Source of the DNA: Acidobacteriota bacterium
GTDB taxonomy: Bacteria > Acidobacteriota > Terriglobia > Terriglobales > Acidobacteriaceae
Assembly: GCA_021805265.1 (NCBI GenBank)
Contig: JAJZFR010000368.1
Span: 1 to 7,863 of the forward strand
DNA length: 7,863 nucleotides
Reading direction: 5' to 3'
The notes beneath the pieces were generated by a model. That model was not told where the DNA came from and did no database searches. It saw only the letters and a list, made by a program, of their open reading frames with translations. Of the stretch, positions 1 through 5,350 are shown piece by piece. Within the stretch, counting starts at the first letter, position 1; every line of letters starts with the position of its first letter. The position numbers were made by a program, and so were the translations under genes.

Positions 1-22
1 TGGCGCAACGCCGACGGGCTGC

Positions 23-28
23 TACACT
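23..28 (+). promoter_or_regulatory. Possible -10 element for tRNA-Ala
   Basis: TACACT matches the sigma70 -10 consensus at four of six bases. It lies 22 bp before the mature tRNA 5' end, which would give a short leader for RNase P to remove. The matching -35 would fall at or just beyond the left edge, so it cannot be assessed. This is a weak call. Confidence 0.25.
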
Positions 29-50
29 GGACAGGTCACTCCCTGATTGT

Positions 51-126
51 GGGGCTGTAGCTCAGCTGGGAGAGCGCCTCGTTCGCAACGAGGAGGCCAG
101 CGGTTCGATCCCGCTCAGCTCCACCA
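51..126 (+). tRNA. tRNA-Ala (anticodon CGC)
   Basis: The 76-nt cloverleaf is complete. The acceptor arm GGGGCTG pairs with CAGCTCC through all seven positions and includes the G3:U70 wobble that identifies alanine tRNAs. The D arm GCTC/GAGC is followed by the anticodon stem CCTCG/CGAGG with loop TTCGCAA, giving anticodon CGC, which reads GCG codons. The T arm is AGCGG/CCGCT with loop TTCGATC. The discriminator base is A, and the 3' CCA is encoded in the DNA at 124-126. The toxin-antitoxin operon downstream faces this gene. No T-tract terminator is visible in the 103 bp that follow. Confidence 0.98.
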
Positions 127-229
127 ATTTCCTGTCATTGGGACCAATGCATTCAAAAAGCCAACGGTTTGCGAGGCTATGATTCGCGCGGATGGCTATA
201 GCGGATCCTTGTGAATGGAACTGCCACCC

Positions 230-616
230 TCAGGCCAGCGGCACCAGGCGGGATTGCCGGATTCGCTTGTCACGCGTCAACAGCCGCAAGCCTTCCATGA
301 TCGCCGTGGCGCCGATGATCCGGTCCTGAGGATCGCTGGGATAGGTTGCGGGAAACGCAAAGGATCGAGCGGCAATCTGCGGCGTAATGGGCATAATCTG
401 CACATACGATGCGCACTTTGCGACGAAAGACTCGGTGCTCAGTTCCGTTTCAACGTGCCTGTTCTCCACCAGCCAGGCAATCTCCCACAGACTGATGGCG
501 GAGAGGAAAAGCGGGCCACTTCGCCGCGCGTCCAGTATCTTCATTTTCGCAGAGGACGACAGCTTTTCCGGCGCAACCAGCATCCAGACAAGCATGTGCG
601 TATCCAGCAGAATCAC
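230..616 (-). CDS. vapC: VapC-like PIN-domain toxin
   Basis: This 128-residue protein is the size of a single PIN domain, a metal-dependent ribonuclease fold; VapC toxins cleave tRNA or rRNA and stop translation. The acidic catalytic set is visible: D5 in MILLDTH, E45 in SLWEIA, D98 in DPQDRIIGATA (with D95 close by) and D116 in LLTRDKRI. The start is GTG. The next in-frame Met (residue 8) would lose D5, so GTG is strongly preferred. The start overlaps the antitoxin stop as GTGA, implying translational coupling with antitoxin made first. No strong Shine-Dalgarno precedes it, which fits coupling. It ends facing tRNA-Ala, about 100 bp away. The target RNA cannot be told from the sequence. Nothing suggests inactivation. 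Confidence 0.93.
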   Translation of the reverse strand: MILLDTHMLVWMLVAPEKLSSSAKMKILDARRSGPLFLSAISLWEIAWLVENRHVETELSTESFVAKCASYVQIMPITPQIAARSFAFPATYPSDPQDRIIGATAIMEGLRLLTRDKRIRQSRLVPLA

Positions 617-840
617 TCGATGCCCCAGTCGCGCGCTGGCGCAGTCGTCTCCACATCGCCCGCGATGCGGGCCACGCCCGCCAACGCGCCGAAGAGGTCG
701 CCATCATCCGCGCTCACCGGGACCAGCTTCACCACCGGCTTTCCGTGCTTGGTGATGACCACCGGATAGCCGCTCTGCGAGACGTGGTCCATGATGGCCA
801 GGCACTGAGCCTTGAATTGTGCGGCAGCCATTGTGCGCAT
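613..840 (-). CDS. Phd/YefM-family antitoxin
   Basis: This 75-residue protein is the antitoxin partner of the downstream PIN toxin. The N-terminal part, with MAAAQFKAQCLAIMDHV followed by GYPVVITKHGKPVVKLVPV, is the Phd/YefM DNA-binding and dimerisation fold. The acidic tail, ending near RDWGIE, is the usual toxin-binding segment. Such antitoxins block the toxin active site and repress their own promoter. The ATG at 840 is chosen because AGGAGG lies five bases upstream and the family signature begins directly after it. An in-frame ATG at 891 would add 17 residues but starts inside the presumed promoter/operator. A further ATG at 831 is also possible. The stop overlaps the toxin start. Phd-type antitoxins paired with PIN toxins are common, so the pair is a vapBC-like module even though the antitoxin is not of the AbrB-fold VapB type. 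Confidence 0.93.
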   Translation of the reverse strand: MRTMAAAQFKAQCLAIMDHVSQSGYPVVITKHGKPVVKLVPVSADDGDLFGALAGVARIAGDVETTAPARDWGIE

Positions 841-845
841 CTCGG

Positions 846-851
846 CCTCCT
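846..851 (-). promoter_or_regulatory. Shine-Dalgarno of the antitoxin gene
   Basis: Read on the minus strand this is AGGAGG, five bases before the ATG at 840. It is the strongest ribosome binding site in the window and decides the antitoxin start. It also fits the need for excess antitoxin over the GTG-started, coupled toxin. Confidence 0.85.
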
Positions 852-882
852 CGCGATCATCACTCCCGGCAATCTTTTGCTT

Positions 883-904
883 TATGACCATAATAATATG
901 ACCA
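883..904 (-). repeat. TGGTCATA direct repeat, candidate antitoxin operator
   Basis: Two exact copies of TGGTCATA (minus strand) lie at 897-904 and 883-890, 14 bp apart start to start, flanking the candidate -10. The outer copy also forms an inverted pair with TGACC of the -35 box (TGACC, 10 bases, GGTCA). Phd/YefM antitoxins repress their own operons by binding repeats over the promoter, so an operator role is a reasonable inference. The repeat itself is seen directly; its function is not. Confidence 0.5.
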
Positions 905-919
905 CTTCCGAGAGGTCAA
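890..919 (-). promoter_or_regulatory. Putative sigma70 promoter of the toxin-antitoxin operon
   Basis: On the minus strand TTGACC (914-919) matches the -35 consensus at five of six bases. TATTAT (890-895) matches the -10 at five of six, with an 18-bp spacer. A second TATTAT at 893-898 would give 15 bp. Transcription would start near 883, leaving a leader of about 43 nt before the ATG at 840. The -35 lies only 9 bp beyond the uvrA stop codon with no visible terminator between, so read-through from uvrA is also possible. Confidence 0.5.
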
Positions 920-928
920 TCCCGCCCG

Positions 929-3868
929 TCACAGCACCGCGCGCAGCCATCGCCCGGTGTGGCTCCGCTCATTCGCCGCAATCTCCTCCGGCGTCCCCGC
1001 CGCGATCACTTCGCCGCCGCCCGAGCCGCCCTCCGGACCCAGATCGATCACCCAGTCCGCGCTTTTGATCACGTCCAGATTGTGCTCGATCACCACCAGC
1101 GAGCCGCCCCCGTCAATCAGCTTGCGCAGCGCCGTCAGCAGCTTCGATACATCGTCAAAGTGCAGCCCCGTCGTCGGCTCATCCAGGATGTACAGCACCC
1201 GGCTCTGCCCCGCTGTCCGAGCATTGCTGTTCGACGACCTCACCTGCGCCAGATGCGACGCCAGCTTCACCCGCTGCGCCTCGCCGCCCGACAAAGTCGT
1301 TGCCGACTGGCCCAGCCGAAGATACCCCAGCCCGACTTCATCCAGCACCGCCAGCCGATCCAGCAGCCGCGGAAGCCCCGCAAAAAACCGCAGCGCTTCC
1401 TTCACCGTCAGCCCCAGCGCCTCGTGGATATTCTTCCCCTTGTATGGCACGCTCAGAACCTTGGCCTGGTACCGCGTTCCGTTGCAATCCTCGCAGGGCA
1501 ACTCGACATCGGCCAGGAACTGCATCTCCACCGTCACCGTTCCGTCGCCGTCACAGGTCTTGCACCGCCCGCCCGGCACGTTGAACGAAAAATGCCCCGC
1601 GCCAAGGCTCAGCTTCTTGGCTTCAGGCTGCGCGGCATACAACTCGCGAATCAGGTCAAACGCTTTGATATACGTCACAGGATTCGAGCGTGGCGTCCGC
1701 CCGATCGGCGTCTGGTCCACCAGCACCACGTCGTTCAGCCGCTCCACTCCGCCCAGACTTCGGAACAGCGTCGCCGGATCGACACCCTCGCCCTTGGCCA
1801 GCGCCTGCGCCACCCCGTTGTACAGCACCTTATGCACCAGCGTCGATTTGCCCGATCCGGAAACTCCCGTCACCGCCACCAACATCCCCAGCGGTATATC
1901 CACATCCACATTCTTCAGGTTGTTCCCGCGCGCCCCGCGCAGCGCAAGGCGCTCGCGGCCCGGCTCCCGACGCCGCGTCGGAACCGGAATCGAAAGCTGC
2001 CCCGCTAGATAACGCCCGGTCAGCGAATCCGGATTCGACATCACTTCAGCCACCGTGCCCTCGGCCAGCAGCCTGCCGCCAAACTCGCCCGCGCCGGGGC
2101 CAAGATCGAGCAGGTGATCGGCGGCGCGCAATATATCCGGATCATGTTCCACCACCAGGATCGTGTTGCCCAGATCGCGCAGGCTCTTCAGTATCCGGAT
2201 CAGTCGCTCCGTATCCCGCGTATGCAGCCCGATCGATGGCTCGTCCAACACGTAAAGCGCGCCCACCAGCCGCGACCCGAGCGAAGTCGCCAATTGTATC
2301 CGCTGCGCCTCGCCGCCGGAAAGCGTATTCGCCAGCCGATCCAGCGTCAGATAATCCAAACCCACCGCGTCCAGAAAGCTGATCCGCTGCCGAACCTCAT
2401 CCAGAATCGGCCCGGCGATCTCTTGCTGCATCGGGCTGAGCTGGATGGTCGCAAAAAAATCCTTCGCCGCGCCAATCGTCAACGCCGCAGCCTCGCAGAT
2501 ATTCCTGCCCGCCACCCGCACCGACCGCGCCTCGGCGCGCAACCGCTGCCCGCGACACTCCGGGCACGTTGCATAGCCGCGATACTTCGACAGCATCACC
2601 CGAACATGCAGCTTGTACTTCTTCCGATCCATCTCCGCGAAGAATCCATACACCCCCGCAAACCCGCTCTTCCCGCTCTTGTCGCCATAGAGCAACAGCT
2701 CATGTTGCTCCCCGCTCATCTGGTTCCACGGCGTATCCAGCGGAATCTCCAGCGCCTTCGCGCTCCGTCGCAGCTCCGTCTGCCACGTGCGATACTTCGG
2801 GCGATTCCACGGGTCAATCGCCCCCGCGTTCAGCGTCAGCGTCTTGTCCGGAACAATCAGATTCAGGTCGTAGTCGATCGTATTGCCAAATCCCTGGCAG
2901 CGCGGGCACGCCCCAAATGGATTGTTGAACGAGAACAATCGTGGCTCTGGCTCGCGGCCCGCCATGTGACACACACGGCACTCGTACGCGGTCGAAAACC
3001 GATGCACCCGCCGCTCGCTTCCGTCGCCGCTCCCACTCATCGCCTCGCGCGGCACCTCTTCCAGCAGAATCTCGCTCGCCTCGCGATACGCAATCTCGAC
3101 AGCATCCACAATGCGCGCGCGATTCTCCGCCGAAACCAATATCCGGTCGATCAGCACAAACACCGGCAGCGTAAAGTCCACCTCCAGCAGTGACTCCGGC
3201 GTTGAAAACTCGAAAATCTTTCCATGCTGATACAGCCGATTGAAGCCATTCGAACGCAACTCAACCAGCCGCGCCTTCAGCGACTCGGTCAGTGGAGACG
3301 CGCTTTCCGCGCCTGCCTTCGCGTCCTCTTTCGCCCCAGCCTTGCGTCCCCGCTTCGCCGCCGGTTTTTCCGCCGCCGCTGGCTCTGCCACGCTCCCCGC
3401 GCGAATCGGAAAAAGCGCATGAAGCCGCACACCATCGCCCAGACCCAGCACCGACGTGGCCACCTCGTCCACCGAGTCCCGATTCACCAGCCCGTCGCAG
3501 TGGATGCAGTGCACCGTCCCGCAGCGCGCATACATCAGCCGCATGTAGTCGTAGATTTCCGTCGCCGTCGCCACCGTCGAGCGCGGGTTCCTCGTCGTGT
3601 TTTTCTGCTTGATTGCGATTGCCGGGGCAAGACCGTCGATCAGGTCCACGTCCGGCTTCTCAATCCGCTCCAGAAACTGCCGCGCATACGCCGAAAGCGA
3701 CTCGACGTACCGCCGCTGACCCTCTGCGTAGATCGTGTCAAATGCGAGCGAAGACTTCCCCGACCCCGAAACCCCGGAGATCACCGTCAGCACCCCGTGC
3801 GGAATATCGCACGCTATGTCTTTCAGGTTGTGCGTCCGCGCGCCGCGGATCGTGATCGCGTCATTCAT
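929..3868 (-). CDS. uvrA: UvrABC excinuclease subunit A
   Basis: UvrA dimers scan DNA for bulky lesions and load UvrB in nucleotide excision repair, in the cytoplasm. The 979-residue protein has the full tandem ABC layout. Walker A 1 is GVSGSGKSS (32-40), then the UvrB-binding and insertion regions, signature LSGGEAQR (516-523), Walker B LYVLDEPS (538-545) and switch H575. The second half has Walker A GVSGSGKST (668-676), LSGGEAQR (859-866), LYILDEPT (892-899) and H929. Zinc-type Cys pairs are C297/C300 with C321/C324, C435/C438, and C769/C772 with C792/C795. C116, C121 and C124 form an extra cluster near the N-terminus. It is somewhat longer than the usual ~940 residues because of an Ala/Lys-rich insert at about 159-192 and a longer stretch at 876-889. 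The ATG start is normal for the family (MNDAITIRGARTHNLKDI). All key motifs are intact. Confidence 0.99.
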   Translation of the reverse strand: MNDAITIRGARTHNLKDIACDIPHGVLTVISGVSGSGKSSLAFDTIYAEGQRRYVESLSAYARQFLERIEKPDVDLIDGLAPAIAIKQKNTTRNPRSTVATATEIYDYMRLMYARCGTVHCIHCDGLVNRDSVDEVATSVLGLGDGVRLHALFPIRAGSVAEPAAAEKPAAKRGRKAGAKEDAKAGAESASPLTESLKARLVELRSNGFNRLYQHGKIFEFSTPESLLEVDFTLPVFVLIDRILVSAENRARIVDAVEIAYREASEILLEEVPREAMSGSGDGSERRVHRFSTAYECRVCHMAGREPEPRLFSFNNPFGACPRCQGFGNTIDYDLNLIVPDKTLTLNAGAIDPWNRPKYRTWQTELRRSAKALEIPLDTPWNQMSGEQHELLLYGDKSGKSGFAGVYGFFAEMDRKKYKLHVRVMLSKYRGYATCPECRGQRLRAEARSVRVAGRNICEAAALTIGAAKDFFATIQLSPMQQEIAGPILDEVRQRISFLDAVGLDYLTLDRLANTLSGGEAQRIQLATSLGSRLVGALYVLDEPSIGLHTRDTERLIRILKSLRDLGNTILVVEHDPDILRAADHLLDLGPGAGEFGGRLLAEGTVAEVMSNPDSLTGRYLAGQLSIPVPTRRREPGRERLALRGARGNNLKNVDVDIPLGMLVAVTGVSGSGKSTLVHKVLYNGVAQALAKGEGVDPATLFRSLGGVERLNDVVLVDQTPIGRTPRSNPVTYIKAFDLIRELYAAQPEAKKLSLGAGHFSFNVPGGRCKTCDGDGTVTVEMQFLADVELPCEDCNGTRYQAKVLSVPYKGKNIHEALGLTVKEALRFFAGLPRLLDRLAVLDEVGLGYLRLGQSATTLSGGEAQRVKLASHLAQVRSSNSNARTAGQSRVLYILDEPTTGLHFDDVSKLLTALRKLIDGGGSLVVIEHNLDVIKSADWVIDLGPEGGSGGGEVIAAGTPEEIAANERSHTGRWLRAVL

Positions 3869-3882
3869 CGTGGTCTTCTTCG

Positions 3883-3888
3883 ATTATA
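3883..3888 (-). promoter_or_regulatory. Candidate -10 box for uvrA
   Basis: On the minus strand this is a perfect TATAAT, in a GC-rich context, ending 14 bp before the uvrA ATG. No good -35 is found 16-18 bp upstream. If used, transcription would begin about eight bases before the start codon, leaving almost no leader and no room for a Shine-Dalgarno. No LexA-like dyad of the CTGT-N8-ACAG or GAAC-N4-GTTC type is visible nearby. Confidence 0.4.
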
Positions 3889-4109
3889 GAAGCCTGCCGC
3901 CCGGCGCACCGCGCTGCATGAGGCCAACTCGCTTCCGCCCGGTCAAACTCCACACCCATGCAAAACAGGCAACCATGCGATTGGTTGAGCGTTTCCACTT
4001 CGCAATCCGTCTAACCGTTGTGAGCGTACTCTGTACACAAGCAGGCTCGACGGCTGAGAACCTGTCGAGGATATTTCCATTTTGCGCCCTCAGGCGTTAG
4101 GATTCTATC
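3889..4109. other. Divergent intergenic region uvrA / prepilin
   Basis: This stretch separates two divergent genes and holds no convincing coding sequence. On the + strand a weak promoter-like pair, TTGAGC (3985-3990) and TCTAAC (4010-4015), has a poor 19-bp spacer. TTGTG (4018-4022) and CACAA (4036-4040) form a gapped dyad. CTCGAC (4046-4051) and GTCGAG (4064-4069) can form a 6-bp stem, and CGCC/GGCG (4085-4096) a small hairpin. These could shape the prepilin 5' leader. None is a recognised regulatory family. Confidence 0.35.
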
Positions 4110-4113
4110 GAGG
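4110..4113 (+). promoter_or_regulatory. Shine-Dalgarno of the prepilin gene
   Basis: GAGG lies seven bases before the ATG at 4121 and 13 before the next ATG at 4127, so it favours the first. Confidence 0.55.
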
Positions 4114-4120
4114 TTTGCAC

Positions 4121-4639
4121 ATGCCCATGACGAAACTCTTTGCTAAAAAATCCCGCAGGCCCAACGGCTTTACCCTCATGGAGCTGCTCATCGTCATCAG
4201 CATCATGCTCATCCTCATGCTCATCGCCATTCCCAACTTCACCAAGATGAAGGCAACGGCCAACGAAACCTCGGCCATCAACTCGCTCCAGGCCATCTAC
4301 AAATCTCAGATTCAGTACCAGACCACCTACCCCTCGAACGGCTTTGCCTGTTCGCTCCAGTCTCTCGGTGGAGACCCGAAAACCGGACCGCCGTCGCCTA
4401 CCTCAGCCCAGCTCATCCAGGGCGATCTCGCCGCAGGCGTCAAGGCCGGATACACCTTCAACATCGTCAACTGCACCAAGGTCACCGTCAACAACACGGA
4501 CCAGATCACTGGCTTTGAGGTGACCGCCGTGCCCCAGGCCGTCGGCAAAACCGGAAACCGCGGCTTCTGCATCGACCAGTTCAGCGAGATCAAAAGCGAC
4601 CCCACCGGCGGCACCAACTGCACCCAGAACCTTCAGTAG
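4121..4639 (+). CDS. Type IV pilin-like prepilin
   Basis: This 172-residue protein carries a class III (prepilin) signal. A 16-residue basic leader ends in Gly16, followed by FTLMELLIVISIMLILMLIAIPNF, with Glu at +5 of the mature protein. Prepilin peptidase would cut after Gly16 and methylate Phe17. Residues 17-38 form the hydrophobic helix that anchors the subunit in the inner membrane and packs the filament core. The helix continues amphipathically to about 67 and leads into a globular domain. Cysteines at 77, 118, 150 and 167 could form two disulfides, as in many pilin C-terminal regions. It may be a type IV pilin or a type II secretion pseudopilin; no assembly ATPase, platform protein or peptidase gene is in the window to decide. 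The ATG at 4121 is chosen over a TTG at 4082 because of the Shine-Dalgarno and the typical leader length. It sits 17 bp ahead of the lolA-like gene and is probably co-transcribed with it. Confidence 0.9.
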   Translation: MPMTKLFAKKSRRPNGFTLMELLIVISIMLILMLIAIPNFTKMKATANETSAINSLQAIYKSQIQYQTTYPSNGFACSLQSLGGDPKTGPPSPTSAQLIQGDLAAGVKAGYTFNIVNCTKVTVNNTDQITGFEVTAVPQAVGKTGNRGFCIDQFSEIKSDPTGGTNCTQNLQ

Positions 4640-4656
4640 CGCAATTGACCGACGTT

Positions 4657-5313
4657 ATGCGGCCCTGCTCTTCGCTGAAGTTCTTCTTCGCCTCGTGCCT
4701 TGCCCTTGTCTGCGTTGCAGCTTCCGCGCAAAACAGCGTCCAGGATGTAGCCCTGCGGGTTGACCGGCATTACAACCAGCTTCGCAGCCTCCGCGCCAGC
4801 TTCAGCGAGCGCTACTCCGGCCTCGGCATGGAACGCTCCGAATCCGGAACCCTCCTGCTTGAAAAACCTGGTCGCATGAAGTGGCTCTACCAGTCCACGC
4901 CCGGAAAGTACTTCCTGCTCACCGGAAAATTCGCGTACTTCTACGCCCCCGGAGATACGCAGGTCCAGCGCCTCAACGCCAGCCAGCTCGACGATCTCCG
5001 CTCCCCGCTGCGCTTTCTGCTCGGCCACACCAGGCTCGAGTCCGAGCTGACCAACCTCGCCATCTCCACTGCACCAAACGGCAGCTTCACCCTCTCCGGC
5101 ATCCCCAAAGGCCAGGAAAAGCGTATCTCCGCGCTCAATCTCACCGTCACAGCGGCTGGCTCCATCACCGCCATCGACATCCGCGACCAGGACGGCTCAG
5201 AGACCCGCTTCACCCTCACCGACCAGAGCGAAAACCCCTCGTTTCCCGCCGACACCTTCCGCTTCACCGCGCCCGCCGGCGTCCCGGTCAGTGACGCCCT
5301 GCCTCCGGCCTGA
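4657..5313 (+). CDS. lolA: LolA-like outer-membrane lipoprotein carrier
   Basis: This 218-residue protein has a Sec signal peptide (MRPCSSLKFF, then a hydrophobic stretch to ASA) with likely cleavage after Ala24. Residue -1 relative to the cysteine in LALVC is Val, so it is not a normal lipobox and a soluble periplasmic protein is expected. The body resembles LolA: an early helix with LRSLRASFSERYSG, then strands with SGTLLLEKPGRMKWLYQSTPGKYFLLTGKFAYFYAPGDTQVQR, the family's core pattern. LolA accepts lipoproteins released by LolCDE and delivers them to the outer membrane. The ATG at 4657 gives a standard signal peptide; an in-frame TTG at 4645 would add four residues. Neither has a clear Shine-Dalgarno, suggesting coupling to the prepilin gene, whose stop is 17 bp upstream. 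It converges with the permease operon 37 bp away. It could instead be a LolA-fold protein with another lipid-related cargo. Confidence 0.87.
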   Translation: MRPCSSLKFFFASCLALVCVAASAQNSVQDVALRVDRHYNQLRSLRASFSERYSGLGMERSESGTLLLEKPGRMKWLYQSTPGKYFLLTGKFAYFYAPGDTQVQRLNASQLDDLRSPLRFLLGHTRLESELTNLAISTAPNGSFTLSGIPKGQEKRISALNLTVTAAGSITAIDIRDQDGSETRFTLTDQSENPSFPADTFRFTAPAGVPVSDALPPA

Positions 5314-5350
5314 CCGCTGCCAGACTCACCTGGAGCGAACCCGCGCGCAG

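Noticed and set aside
100..126. Attachment-site duplication of the tRNA-Ala 3' end, as left by an integrating element
   Set aside because: No second copy of the tRNA 3' end was seen in the window, and there is no integrase gene.
136..149. Palindrome CATTGGGACCAATG after tRNA-Ala as a terminator
   Set aside because: Only a 5-bp stem can form with a workable loop, and no T-tract follows on the + strand.
175..199. GGCTAT direct repeat between tRNA-Ala and the toxin end
   Set aside because: Six-base copies at 175-180 and 194-199 are too short to distinguish from chance, with no associated feature.
838..891. Longer antitoxin start at ATG 891
   Set aside because: It lies within the promoter/operator repeats and lacks a Shine-Dalgarno, while ATG 840 has AGGAGG at ideal spacing.
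957..3889. Several long open frames (up to about 359 codons) on the + strand opposite uvrA
   Set aside because: They lie antisense to an intact, fully recognisable uvrA. Their translations are Arg/Pro/Ser-rich with no domain, as expected for shadows of a GC-rich gene.
3889..4080. LexA/SOS box upstream of uvrA
   Set aside because: CTGTACACAAGCAGG at 4031 resembles half an E. coli-type box, but the second half is missing. It is also about 160 bp from the uvrA start.
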